DNA of 64,000 nucleotides from COE1 sp910588595. GTDB lineage: Bacteria; Bacillota; Clostridia; Lachnospirales; Lachnospiraceae. Location of the stretch: the NCBI GenBank assembly GCA_948957135.1, contig CARDBT010000009.1:1-64000 (forward strand), written 5' to 3'. The position numbers and the translations under genes were made by a program. This document shows positions 26,285 through 35,307 of this stretch, one piece after another; the stretch's first letter is position 1; every line of letters starts with the position of its first letter. The notes under the pieces were generated by a model. The model searched no databases, was not told the DNA's origin, and saw only the letters and a list, made by a program, of their open reading frames with translations.

Positions 26285-26341
26285 GGGCTGCCGCAAAATT
26301 AAAAAGTGAGAGCTTTCAATGATTTTGCGGCAGCCCTTTTT
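26285..26341 (+). terminator. Intra-cluster intrinsic terminator
   Basis: GGGCTGCCGCAAAAT (26285-26299) and ATTTTGCGGCAGCCC (26322-26336) form a perfect 15-bp stem with a 22-base loop, followed by TTTTTAA. It separates the transporter/GH130 genes from GH20. Partial read-through would set a ratio between the two halves. Confidence 0.9.
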
Positions 26342-26368
26342 AAGGGACTGCAGTCAGGAGGAATCGAT

Positions 26369-28264
26369 ATGTATCTGTTGCCAAGACCAAAAAAAGTCGA
26401 AGAGAGACAGGGTTCTTATGAGATCGGCTGGAATACGGTGATCACGATAGACGGGACACTGTCGGAGAACGGTTGTGTCTACGCCGGACTTGTGCAGGAA
26501 TGCATCAGGAACCGTGCCGGGATCGAGTGCGCCGTCGTGAGAGGGGAAAAGCGGGAAGGGGATCTGTTCCTGACCCTGGCACCGAAATGCGGCGCGCAGG
26601 AATACCGGATATGCATCGCGCAGGACGGGCTCGTTGTCGCGGGCGGTGACGGGGCGGCAGTCCTGTACGGCGTGCAGACTTTGTGCCAGATCATCACACA
26701 GTGCGGCGGCGTGCTGCCCTGTATGGAGATCAGCGATGCGCCGGATATCCTGAACAGAGGATATTTTCTGGACGAGACGCGCGGGAGGGTCCTGACGCTT
26801 CCGTATCTAAAACGCGTGGCAGACCGGCTCAGCCGCTACAAACTAAACCAGTTCCAGCTCTACGTCGAGCACACGTATCTGTTCCGGGATCTTGCGGAGA
26901 TGTGGCGCGATGACACGCCGTTGACGGCGGAGGATATCCTGGAGCTGGACGCGTACTGCCGGAAGCTGCACATCGAGCTGGTCCCGTCGCTGGCAAGCTT
27001 TGGCCACCTGTACACACTGCTCTCGACGCGCAGCCACGGTGAGCTCTGCGAGCGAAGCGGTTCGTGGGAAACGCCCTTTTCCTTCTGGGACAGAATGGAT
27101 CACCACACGATCAACACGACGGACGATCGGGCACTGCCGCTCATAGAGAGTATGCTCGCCGAGTACGGGGCGCTGTTCTCCTCCGACAAGTTCAACATCT
27201 GCGCGGACGAGACATTCGACCTTGGCTGCGAGAAGTCGCGCGGGACGGCGGAGCAGATCGGGACGGAGCAGATGTATGTCGATTATCTCAAGGAGCTGTG
27301 TGGATTTCTGGACAGCCGCGGGAAGCGGGTGCAGTTTTTCGGGGATATCATCTGCCGGAAGCCGGAACTCATCGCGCAGCTGCCGCAGAGAACCATATGC
27401 CTGACATGGGGCTATGCGCCGCAGCAGTCGGTTGATGCCTGCCACGCCATGGCACAGGCGGGTGCTGTGCAGTATCTCTGTCCCGGGGTGGGCGGATGGA
27501 ACCAGTGGATGAACCTGATGGAGGATTCCTACCAGAACATAGTCAGAATGTGCGGGTATGGGCGCGAGTATCACGCCGAGGGGATCCTGAACACGGACTG
27601 GGGCGACTTCGGACACATCAATCACCCGGAATTTTCCGTGCCGGGCATGATATACGGGGCGGCATTTTCGTGGAATCAGGAGGAGATCGGCTTTGACGCG
27701 CTCAACCGCCAGATCTCGCGGCTCGAGTACGGCGATGTGACAGAGCAGGCTGTGGGCATCATGGCGAAGATACCGGCGCATACCCTGTTTGGCTGGCGCG
27801 ACGCAGTGGTATACTATGAACACTGCGCACACGGTCACGCGCTGGAAAATGAGGAGATTGTCCCGAAGCTGTTTTCGCAGGACGCTGCCACGGCGGACCA
27901 AGAGGTGGAAGCGGCGGATGAGGCGCTGCGCGGTCTTGTCACACAGATGAAGCGGGCGGCGGTGTCCATGGATGCCCGGTCGAGGGCGGTCGCAGGGCTT
28001 GTCGAGCTTGCGGTGGAGGCGATCCGGCTCTGGAATGAGACCGGTGCGGCGGTCGTCCACGAGAGGCAGGGCAGTGCGCTGCATCAGCAGGAGGCGTTTG
28101 CGCTCGCCGGACGGCTTGAGCGGTGGTTTATGGCATTCAAGAGCCAGTGGCGCAGCGTGGGGCGCGAGGGAGACCTTCACCACATCGCTGAGATCGTATT
28201 CTGGTACACGGACTGTCTGCGCCGGAGAAAGGCGGAATCGGACGCCGCAAAATCATTTTTATGA
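26369..28264 (+). CDS. GH20-type beta-N-acetylhexosaminidase
   Basis: A 631-residue protein without signal peptide, so cytoplasmic. It opens with the alpha/beta domain usual before GH20 (MYLLPRPKKVEER..., then VLYGVQTLCQII). The barrel follows with NRGYFLDETRGR, and the catalytic pair Asp280-Glu281 lies in FNICADETFDLG. A helical C-terminal region of ~200 residues follows. GH20 enzymes remove terminal beta-GlcNAc/GalNAc by substrate-assisted catalysis. The role here would be to strip antennary GlcNAc from imported N-glycans or free GlcNAc from the core fragment. An upstream in-frame start (26306) lies inside the terminator hairpin; AGGAGG at 26357-26362 fixes the ATG at 26369. This divergent subgroup may prefer an unusual substrate. 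Confidence 0.85.
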   Translation: MYLLPRPKKVEERQGSYEIGWNTVITIDGTLSENGCVYAGLVQECIRNRAGIECAVVRGEKREGDLFLTLAPKCGAQEYRICIAQDGLVVAGGDGAAVLYGVQTLCQIITQCGGVLPCMEISDAPDILNRGYFLDETRGRVLTLPYLKRVADRLSRYKLNQFQLYVEHTYLFRDLAEMWRDDTPLTAEDILELDAYCRKLHIELVPSLASFGHLYTLLSTRSHGELCERSGSWETPFSFWDRMDHHTINTTDDRALPLIESMLAEYGALFSSDKFNICADETFDLGCEKSRGTAEQIGTEQMYVDYLKELCGFLDSRGKRVQFFGDIICRKPELIAQLPQRTICLTWGYAPQQSVDACHAMAQAGAVQYLCPGVGGWNQWMNLMEDSYQNIVRMCGYGREYHAEGILNTDWGDFGHINHPEFSVPGMIYGAAFSWNQEEIGFDALNRQISRLEYGDVTEQAVGIMAKIPAHTLFGWRDAVVYYEHCAHGHALENEEIVPKLFSQDAATADQEVEAADEALRGLVTQMKRAAVSMDARSRAVAGLVELAVEAIRLWNETGAAVVHERQGSALHQQEAFALAGRLERWFMAFKSQWRSVGREGDLHHIAEIVFWYTDCLRRRKAESDAAKSFL

Positions 28265-28319
28265 TCCGATAAAATATGTGAGAATCTTCTGCATGGCAAT
28301 GCAGGAATGGAGGTAATAT

Positions 28320-31300
28320 ATGCATTTTTTGGATAAGAGAGTCAATGTGATTTGCGAAGAGCTCAAAAAGCTCAAGATCAGGCAGAAGTTTACCATTGAC
28401 AATTGGCAGTACAAGGAAGGGAACTATATACGTCCGGAGGAAGCGGAGGCGGACACGGCAGCGTGGGAAGATTTTGACTGCCAGAAGATGCACTGGTATG
28501 GGAAAGACCGTCACTACTGGTTCAAGACGACATACCGTGTGCCTCATGAGCTGGACGGAAAGCGGATGTGGCTTCATGTGCGCACGCAGATCGACGAGTG
28601 GGATGATGCGAAGAACCCACAGTTTCTGCTGTTTGTGAACGGGGAAGTGGTGCAGGGTATCGATATGAACCACAGGGATGTCTTTCTGTCCCCGTCCGCG
28701 AAGGAGGGCGATGTGCTCGAGATCGGGCTGCAGGCGTACACGGGGATCCTGCACACGGAGTTCAACCTGATCGTGGAGATGCAGGAGATCGATGACAGGA
28801 TCGAGAAGCTCTACTATGATCTGTGGGTGCCGCTGGCAGCGTTTTCCAGGATGGAGGAGGATGACAAGAACCGCAGGGATATCGAGGAGATATTGAACCG
28901 CACCGTGAATTTCCTCGATCTCAGGACACCGTACTCCGAGGCGTTCTACAGCACATTGTCCGAGGCGTCGGACTATATCGACAAGGCGCTGTATTCGGAC
29001 ATGGCAGGATATCAGGATGTGATCGCGACCTGTATCGGACACACGCACATTGATGTCGCATGGTGGTGGACGGTGGCGCAGACCAGGGAGAAGACAGGGC
29101 GCAGTTTTGCGACCGTTCTAAAGCTGATGGAGGAGTACCCGAACTACAAGTTTATGTCGAGCCAGCCGCAGCTGTATGCCTTCTTGAAGGAGCGCTATCC
29201 TGAACTGTACGAGAAGGCGAAGGAACGCATCAGGGAAGGCCGCTGGGAGCCGGAAGGCGGCATGTGGGTGGAGGCGGACTGCAATCTGACCTCGGGAGAG
29301 TCTCTGGTGCGCCAGTTCATGCACGGAAAGCGCTTCTTCAGGGAAGAGTTCGGCGTGGACAACCGCATCTTGTGGCTGCCGGACGTGTTCGGTTACTCCG
29401 GGGCACTGCCGCAGATCATGAAAAAGTGCGGGATCGACTACTTTATGACCACGAAGCTTGCGTGGAACCAGTTCAACAAGATCCCCTACGATACGATGCG
29501 CTGGCGCGGGATCGACGGCACGGAGGTGCTCACGCACCTGATCACGACGCTGGGCGTGAACCAGCCGATCAAGGACTTCTTCACGACGTACAACGGGATG
29601 CTCCACCCCGATGCGATTATGGGCGGCTGGATGCGCTATCAGAACAAGGATATCAACAATGACATCCTGATCTCCTACGGCTACGGGGACGGCGGCGGCG
29701 GTCCGACAAGGGAGATGCTCGAGACTTCGATCCGCATGGAGAAGGGCGTGAAAGGGATCCCCAAGGTACGCCAGGCGTTTGCGCGCACTTACTTTGACGA
29801 GCTGGATGAGCGCGTCAGCAAAAACAACAGGCTTCCGGTGTGGGAGGGTGAGCTCTACTTTGAGTACCACAGGGGAACGCTGACTTCCATGGCGCGCAAC
29901 AAGCGCTCGAACCGCAAGTCCGAGCTGGGGCTGATGGATCTGGAGCTGCTGTCCGTACTGACGGCGCCCGACATGGCATATCCGCAGGAGGAGCTCGATG
30001 CGATGTGGAAAGTCGTGCTGTTAAATCAGTTCCATGATATCCTGCCGGGTTCATCGATCCATGAGGTCTATGAGGTGACGAAGGAGGAGTACGGCAGACT
30101 GGCAGAGCAGCTTGCGGCGATGATCGGAGAGCGCAGGAAAGCGATCGCGGGAAGCGGCAGTGCAGTCACCGTGTTCAACACCACAGGCAAGGTCAGGGAC
30201 GATATCGTGAACCTGGGCGATCTGGAGGGCAGCGCGCTCATCGATTCGGACGGTGTGGTTTACCCGGTACAGAAGACGGCGGACGGAAGCATCGCATTTG
30301 TGCAGAATCTGCCGTCAAAGGGCTACAAGTCGTTCACAGTCAGCGATACGACATCGGCGGCTGAGCGGGCACCGTTCACACTGGTCGGAGAGCGTCAGCT
30401 GGAGACACCGTTCTACACGATCCGTCTGGATGAGCAAGGAATGTTCACGAGCATTTACGACAAGGAAAATGACCGCGAGGTGGTGCAGCAGGGACAGCGC
30501 GCAAATCTTCTGCGTATGTACGAGGATAAGCCGATCTACTTCGACAACTGGGACATTGATATCTATTATACGGAAAAGTTCTGGGACGTGGACGATGTGG
30601 AGCGCATGGAGTGGACGGAGATCGGCGCGGTTCGCGCGGTGCTTGAGATCACGCGGAAGGCGTCACAGTCGACGATCCATCAGAAGATCATCTTCTACGC
30701 GGACAGCCGCAGGATCGAGTTTGAGACGCATGTGGACTGGAAAGAGCACCAGACATTGCTCAAAGTACACTTCCCGGTGGCGGTGCACACGGACGAGGCG
30801 GCATTTGACGTGCAGTTCGGCAATCTGACCAGAAAGACGCACCAGAACACGAGCTGGGATGTGGCACGTTTTGAGAGCTGCGGACAGAAGTGGATGGATC
30901 TCTCGGAGGGACACTACGGCGTTTCCCTGCTGAATGACTGCAAGTACGGGCATTCCGTGAAGGATTCCAACATGGCGCTGACGCTGATCAAATCAGGGAT
31001 CGAGCCGAATCCCACGACAGACCAGGAGGAGCATGTGTTCACGTACGCGATCTATCCGCATGCGGAGGGATGGCGCGCCGCAGGGACAGTGGCGGAGGCA
31101 TACAAGCTGAACCAGCCGCTGCTCGTGCAGGCACAGACCGAGGAGAAGGAGACGTATTCGTTCGCCTGCGTGGCGCACGACAACGTGATCATCGAGACGG
31201 TCAAACATGCCGAGGACGGCAATGGAACCGTCATCCGTATGTACGAGTCGGAGAATGCGTACACAAAGACAAAGCTGACAGTGAACACCGATTTCAACAA

Positions 31301-31412
31301 GGCGTATATCTGCAATCTGCTCGAGGAGACAGCGTGTGAGGCAGCCGTTGCCGGAAAAGTGATCGATGTGGTGCTGAAACCGTACGAGGTGGTGACGGTG
31401 AAGATCTGTTAG
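28320..31412 (+). CDS. GH38 alpha-mannosidase
   Basis: A 1030-residue cytoplasmic alpha-mannosidase of family GH38, without signal peptide. An N-terminal beta-sandwich-like region (1-225) precedes the catalytic domain, where GHTHIDVAWWWT (His243, Asp245) holds the zinc ligands and ILWLPDVFGYSGALPQ holds the nucleophile Asp355. The C-terminal half is beta-rich, as usual (alpha-mannosidase middle and C-terminal domains). Length agrees with bacterial GH38 enzymes. It should trim alpha-mannose branches from imported high-mannose or hybrid N-glycans. It follows GH20 by 55 bases, with GGAGG before the ATG, and precedes the GH85 gene across a short region with repeats. Specificity (alpha-1,3, 1,6 or 1,2) cannot be read. 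Confidence 0.93.
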   Translation: MHFLDKRVNVICEELKKLKIRQKFTIDNWQYKEGNYIRPEEAEADTAAWEDFDCQKMHWYGKDRHYWFKTTYRVPHELDGKRMWLHVRTQIDEWDDAKNPQFLLFVNGEVVQGIDMNHRDVFLSPSAKEGDVLEIGLQAYTGILHTEFNLIVEMQEIDDRIEKLYYDLWVPLAAFSRMEEDDKNRRDIEEILNRTVNFLDLRTPYSEAFYSTLSEASDYIDKALYSDMAGYQDVIATCIGHTHIDVAWWWTVAQTREKTGRSFATVLKLMEEYPNYKFMSSQPQLYAFLKERYPELYEKAKERIREGRWEPEGGMWVEADCNLTSGESLVRQFMHGKRFFREEFGVDNRILWLPDVFGYSGALPQIMKKCGIDYFMTTKLAWNQFNKIPYDTMRWRGIDGTEVLTHLITTLGVNQPIKDFFTTYNGMLHPDAIMGGWMRYQNKDINNDILISYGYGDGGGGPTREMLETSIRMEKGVKGIPKVRQAFARTYFDELDERVSKNNRLPVWEGELYFEYHRGTLTSMARNKRSNRKSELGLMDLELLSVLTAPDMAYPQEELDAMWKVVLLNQFHDILPGSSIHEVYEVTKEEYGRLAEQLAAMIGERRKAIAGSGSAVTVFNTTGKVRDDIVNLGDLEGSALIDSDGVVYPVQKTADGSIAFVQNLPSKGYKSFTVSDTTSAAERAPFTLVGERQLETPFYTIRLDEQGMFTSIYDKENDREVVQQGQRANLLRMYEDKPIYFDNWDIDIYYTEKFWDVDDVERMEWTEIGAVRAVLEITRKASQSTIHQKIIFYADSRRIEFETHVDWKEHQTLLKVHFPVAVHTDEAAFDVQFGNLTRKTHQNTSWDVARFESCGQKWMDLSEGHYGVSLLNDCKYGHSVKDSNMALTLIKSGIEPNPTTDQEEHVFTYAIYPHAEGWRAAGTVAEAYKLNQPLLVQAQTEEKETYSFACVAHDNVIIETVKHAEDGNGTVIRMYESENAYTKTKLTVNTDFNKAYICNLLEETACEAAVAGKVIDVVLKPYEVVTVKIC

Positions 31413-31449
31413 CAGCATCACCAAAATGCAGATGAGCAGGTGTGGGTTG

Positions 31450-31521
31450 TTTTGGGCATCAGGCTCAATACAAGTCTGATGCCCCAAAAGGGATGCCCCA
31501 AAGGGGATGCCCCAAAGGGGC
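31450..31521 (+). repeat. 14-bp triple repeat with competing hairpins in GH85 leader
   Basis: Three tandem 14-base units, GATGCCCCAAAAGG then twice GATGCCCCAAAGGG, span 31478-31519. The first can pair with upstream TTTTGGGCATCAG (31450-31462); the last forms a GCCCC-AAA-GGGGC hairpin (31509-31521) ending nine bases before the AAAGGAG of the GH85 gene. The alternatives exclude one another, which suggests regulation by RNA folding, or slippage-prone repeats. Confidence 0.7.
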
Positions 31522-31541
31522 AGTAAAGGAGAAAATATATT

Positions 31542-34430
31542 ATGCGGAAAAAGGAATATGGGAAAAAAGTGATCAGCATCATCCTGGCAGCGTCCATGAT
31601 CATCAGCCTGACAGCCTGCGGAGGCGGCAAGGCGCAGGACGCGCAGCAGACTGTATCGCAGGAGACTGCGGTCACACAGGAGACCACACAGACGGAAACG
31701 CCCGCGGAGCCGGAGACTGAGGCAGAACAGCCTGCGGAGACAGCGGCTGCAAAGTATTCCGTGACAGAGGAGAACGGAAATAAGGAGCTGACCATGGCGC
31801 GCCAGCCGGAGGCGTCCTACTGGTTCCCGGCGCAGCTTCTGGAGTGGAATGCGGACGACGACGAGGATCTGATCTTCAATGTGAGCACGGTTCCGCTTGC
31901 GAAGCGGGCAGATATCGACTCGCTTGAGACGGTGAATACCACACAGAACAAGGACACGAAGATCTTGTCGATCTCCATCATGAACGCCAGCACCAGCGGA
32001 AACTCCCCGCATGGTCTGAACAAGGCGGAGGCAAACGCGTTCTCCTACTGGCAGTACGTGGACACACTGGTGTACTGGGGCGGTTCTTCGGGAGAGGGAC
32101 TGATCGTCGCACCGAGCCCGGATGTGGTGGACGCAGGGCACAAGAACGGCGTGAAGGTGATCGGCACGGTGTTTATGCCGATGGCGGCACACGGCGGCAA
32201 GATCGAATGGCTGGATGATCTGCTGCAGAAAAATGATGACGGCAGCTTCCCTGTTGTGGATAAGCTGATCGAAGTGGCAAATACATATGGATTTGAGGGC
32301 TGGTTCATCAACCAGGAGACAGAGGAAGGGCTGACAAAGGAGCACGCATCACTGATGCAGGAATTCCTCGCTTATTATAAGGACAAAGCGCCGGATCTGG
32401 AACTGGTGTACTATGATTCCATGACAGTGGATGGCGAGATGGACTGGCAGAACTCGCTCACGGAAAAGAATGCGGCATATTTGAAATCAGAGGAAGGCGC
32501 TGACGTGGCGGACTCCATGTTCCTGAACTTCTGGTGGACGACGGATAAGCTTGCTCCCGACGAGCTGTTAAAATCCTCCGCGGAACTTGCGGCGGAGAAG
32601 CAGGTTGACCCGTATGACCTGTACGCGGGCATCGACCTGCAGAGCAACGGCTATGACACGCCGATCAAGTGGAACCTGTTTGAGAATCCGGACGGAGGGA
32701 CATATACATCATTGGGACTCTACTGCCCGAGCTGGACGTATTTCTCATCCCAGATGATACAGGATTTCTGGAAGAAGGAAAACAAATTGTGGGTGAACTC
32801 ACAGGGTGATCCCTCGGCGGATGTGCAGGCTTCCGGCGACACTGACTGGAGAGGCGTCTCCACCTATGTCGTGGAGCGGACAGCGCTGACAACCCTTCCG
32901 TTCGTGACCAATTTCTCCACAGGAAACGGTTACGGATTCTACAAGAACGGTGAGCTGATCAGCATGCTCGACTGGAACAACAGGAGTATATCCGACGTGC
33001 TGCCCACATACCGCTATATCATCGAGAATGGAGAGGGCAACAAGCTGACGGCGGATCTCGACGTGGGTGACGCATACTACGGCGGAACCAGCCTGATCCT
33101 GCGCGGGAACTTGAAGCAGGGCGTGCCGTCCACCATCAGGATGTACAGCGCGGACCTTCCTGTCTCAGACAAGATGACATTTACCACTACAGCGAGGGCA
33201 AAGGGTGCGGAGGTTGCACTTGACGCGGTGCTCACACTCGACGACGGATCGGAACTCGTGCTCGAAGGCGACAGGAAAGTAGTCGATGAGTGGACGACAG
33301 TTTCCTACAAGACATCGGATCTTGCAGGCAAGACCGTGAAGGCGATCTCCTACAGACTGACCTCCGCTGCGGACAGCGGATCCCTTCAGTTCCGCTTCGG
33401 CAATATCACCATGATCGAGGCAGACAGCGAGGAGACAGCTGCGGTGAGCAACGTGAAGGTGCTCGACAGCGAGTTCGACGAGGACGGAATGTATGCGGGC
33501 GTGCGCCTTGCATGGGACAGCGATGTGCAGACAGATTACTATGAGGTTTACCGCATCAACCAGGATCAGAGCAAATCGCTCCTGGGCGTGTCCAACACAA
33601 ACAGTTTCTACATCAACACACTGCCCCGCACAGACGAGACGAACAAGTCCACATTTGAGGTGGTTCCCGTCAATGCACTCCTGGCGGAGGGCACCGGTGC
33701 GACCGTGACGATGGACTGGCCGGACAACAGCATCCCGAAGGCGGCATTCGCAGCGGACATCACGCTGGCAGCGCCGGGTGAGACCATCACGTTCCAGAGC
33801 CTGAGCTCGCAGAATACAGAGAAGGTGACATGGACGCTCGCAGGTGCAGACAAGGAGTCCGCGGAGGGCGACAGCGTTTCTGTCACCTATGCAGAGGAGG
33901 GCGTGTACGCCGTTTCGATGAAGGCGGAGAACGCGTCCGGCAGCAGCGAGGCTTCGAAGGAAGGCTATATCGTGATCACGCAGAAGGCAGCGGATGGGCT
34001 TTCACTGCTCTCACAGGGAGCCGGCACAGAGGCTGACACCTATGTCAATGACAACGAGGCGCCGCAGTTTGCAGTGGACGGCGATTACACCAAGAAATGG
34101 TGCGCGACAGGAAGTGCACCTCATGAGATCACACTCGATCTCGGCTCCGTCAAGACTGTCAGCGCGGTCGATGTATACCACGCAGAGGCAGGCGGCGAGG
34201 GCAAAGACATGAACACCAAGTCCTACGCGATCATGGTCAGCGAGGACGGCGCATCGTTCGAGGAGGTGCGCAGTGTCACCAGGAACACAGCGGGCACGAC
34301 ACATGACGCATTCGCCCCTGTGAAGGCACAGTACGTCAAGCTCGTGGTGAACAAACCGACACAGGGAAGCGACAGTGCAGCGCGCATCTACGAAGTGGAG
34401 GTATTCGGATTAGACGATACTCTGGAATAA
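31542..34430 (+). CDS. Surface lipoprotein endo-beta-N-acetylglucosaminidase, GH85
   Basis: A 962-residue enzyme. The signal peptide ends in LTAC, so Cys26 is the likely lipidated residue; a Thr/Glu/Pro-rich linker follows to about residue 72. The GH85 barrel covers roughly 85-420: FEGWFINQETE contains Asn257 and Glu259, the pair that positions the acetamido group and acts as acid/base in this family. Beta-sandwich domains follow, then a fibronectin- and PKD-like stretch (about 650-815) and a C-terminal F5/8-type C (discoidin) carbohydrate-binding domain (about 830-960). GH85 enzymes cut between the two core GlcNAc residues of N-glycans. It is the only glycosidase here predicted outside the cell, and so the probable first step. 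GGAGAAAATATATT precedes the ATG. Close in concept to EndoD of streptococci. Confidence 0.92.
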   Translation: MRKKEYGKKVISIILAASMIISLTACGGGKAQDAQQTVSQETAVTQETTQTETPAEPETEAEQPAETAAAKYSVTEENGNKELTMARQPEASYWFPAQLLEWNADDDEDLIFNVSTVPLAKRADIDSLETVNTTQNKDTKILSISIMNASTSGNSPHGLNKAEANAFSYWQYVDTLVYWGGSSGEGLIVAPSPDVVDAGHKNGVKVIGTVFMPMAAHGGKIEWLDDLLQKNDDGSFPVVDKLIEVANTYGFEGWFINQETEEGLTKEHASLMQEFLAYYKDKAPDLELVYYDSMTVDGEMDWQNSLTEKNAAYLKSEEGADVADSMFLNFWWTTDKLAPDELLKSSAELAAEKQVDPYDLYAGIDLQSNGYDTPIKWNLFENPDGGTYTSLGLYCPSWTYFSSQMIQDFWKKENKLWVNSQGDPSADVQASGDTDWRGVSTYVVERTALTTLPFVTNFSTGNGYGFYKNGELISMLDWNNRSISDVLPTYRYIIENGEGNKLTADLDVGDAYYGGTSLILRGNLKQGVPSTIRMYSADLPVSDKMTFTTTARAKGAEVALDAVLTLDDGSELVLEGDRKVVDEWTTVSYKTSDLAGKTVKAISYRLTSAADSGSLQFRFGNITMIEADSEETAAVSNVKVLDSEFDEDGMYAGVRLAWDSDVQTDYYEVYRINQDQSKSLLGVSNTNSFYINTLPRTDETNKSTFEVVPVNALLAEGTGATVTMDWPDNSIPKAAFAADITLAAPGETITFQSLSSQNTEKVTWTLAGADKESAEGDSVSVTYAEEGVYAVSMKAENASGSSEASKEGYIVITQKAADGLSLLSQGAGTEADTYVNDNEAPQFAVDGDYTKKWCATGSAPHEITLDLGSVKTVSAVDVYHAEAGGEGKDMNTKSYAIMVSEDGASFEEVRSVTRNTAGTTHDAFAPVKAQYVKLVVNKPTQGSDSAARIYEVEVFGLDDTLE

Positions 34431-34446
34431 AATCTTTTCAGCAGTC

Positions 34447-34475
34447 TGGACTTCCAGGCTGCTGACTGGTATAAT
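34447..34475 (+). promoter_or_regulatory. Candidate promoter for nagB-nagA
   Basis: TGGACT (34447-34452) with a 17-base spacer to TATAAT (34470-34475). The hairpin CAGCAGTCTGG (34439-34449)/CCAGGCTGCTG (34454-34464) overlaps the -35. It has no T run, so it may be an operator or a weak terminator of the GH85 transcript. Confidence 0.5.
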
Positions 34476-34512
34476 AGGGGTGTATCAAAATCAGCGTGGT
34501 AAAGGAGTACAT

Positions 34513-35247
34513 ATGAGATTAATTGTAACAGATGATTACAGCAATATGAGCAGGAAAGCTGCTGGTCTGATCGCGTCACAGGTCATTTTGAAACCAAACA
34601 GTGTTCTGGGTCTGGCGACAGGCTCGACACCGATCGGCATATACGAACAGCTGTCAGCGTGGCATCAGAGTGGAGAACTTGATTTTTCCCAGATCACAAC
34701 GGTAAATTTAGATGAATATTGTGGTCTTGCCCCGGACAATGAACAGAGTTATCACTATTTCATGACGGAACATTTGTTCTCGAAGGTGAACCTGCCAAAA
34801 GGAAGGCAGTTCCTGCCGGATGGAATGAACCTGGATGCTGACAGGGAGTGCGAGCGGTATCAGAATCTGATCGGACTGCTGGGCGGGATCGACATACAGC
34901 TGCTAGGGCTGGGCCATAACGGCCATATCGGATTTAACGAGCCGTCGGACGCTTTTGTGAAAGATGTGCATCAAGTGGAATTGACGGAGAAGACGATCGA
35001 GGCAAACAAGCGCTTTTTTGACAGCATAGAGGATGTCCCCAGAAAAGCGTACACGATGGGGATCGGTACGATTTTCCAGGCAAAAAAGATCTTGTTAGTA
35101 GTAAGCGGAGCGGAGAAAGCGGGAATCCTAAGACAGGTGATGTGTGGACCGATCTGGCCCCAGGTTCCGGGGTCGATCCTGCAGCTGCACCCGGATGTGA
35201 CGGTGGTGGCTGACCAGGAAGCGGCAGGGGAGCTCGAGAGGGCATGA
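34513..35247 (+). CDS. nagB: Glucosamine-6-phosphate deaminase
   Basis: A 244-residue enzyme that converts glucosamine-6-phosphate to fructose-6-phosphate and ammonia. Motifs are clear: LGLATGSTPIGIYEQL binds phosphate, TTVNLDEYCGL carries the catalytic Asp, and LLGLGHNGHIGFNEP carries the active-site His and second acidic residue. The ATG at 34513 is chosen over a GTG 33 bases upstream, since AAAGGAG sits six bases before it and the conserved domain begins at MRLIVTDDY. It is followed 60 bases later by nagA. Together they take GlcNAc released from N-glycans into glycolysis. In this family the product route is cytoplasmic and normally induced by GlcNAc-6-P. Confidence 0.96.
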   Translation: MRLIVTDDYSNMSRKAAGLIASQVILKPNSVLGLATGSTPIGIYEQLSAWHQSGELDFSQITTVNLDEYCGLAPDNEQSYHYFMTEHLFSKVNLPKGRQFLPDGMNLDADRECERYQNLIGLLGGIDIQLLGLGHNGHIGFNEPSDAFVKDVHQVELTEKTIEANKRFFDSIEDVPRKAYTMGIGTIFQAKKILLVVSGAEKAGILRQVMCGPIWPQVPGSILQLHPDVTVVADQEAAGELERA

Positions 35248-35307
35248 TGCGTGTTCCATGCACGCTCTAAAATGCGAGGTGCAGAGTAGCACGATCAGGA
35301 GGCTGAC

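Noticed and set aside
26306..26368. Upstream start of the GH20 protein at 26306
   Set aside because: It lies in the loop of a perfect terminator hairpin, and AGGAGG marks the later ATG.
26843..28183. 446-codon open frame on the minus strand opposite the GH20 gene
   Set aside because: The GH20 reading on the plus strand has clear motifs and the antisense product resembles nothing; it arises from GC-rich codon use. Similar antisense frames opposite GH38/GH85 (30993-32345), gltD (60286-61716) and the LRR gene were rejected for the same reason.
31478..31519. Triple 14-bp repeat considered as a minimal CRISPR array
   Set aside because: The units are directly adjacent without spacers and too short.
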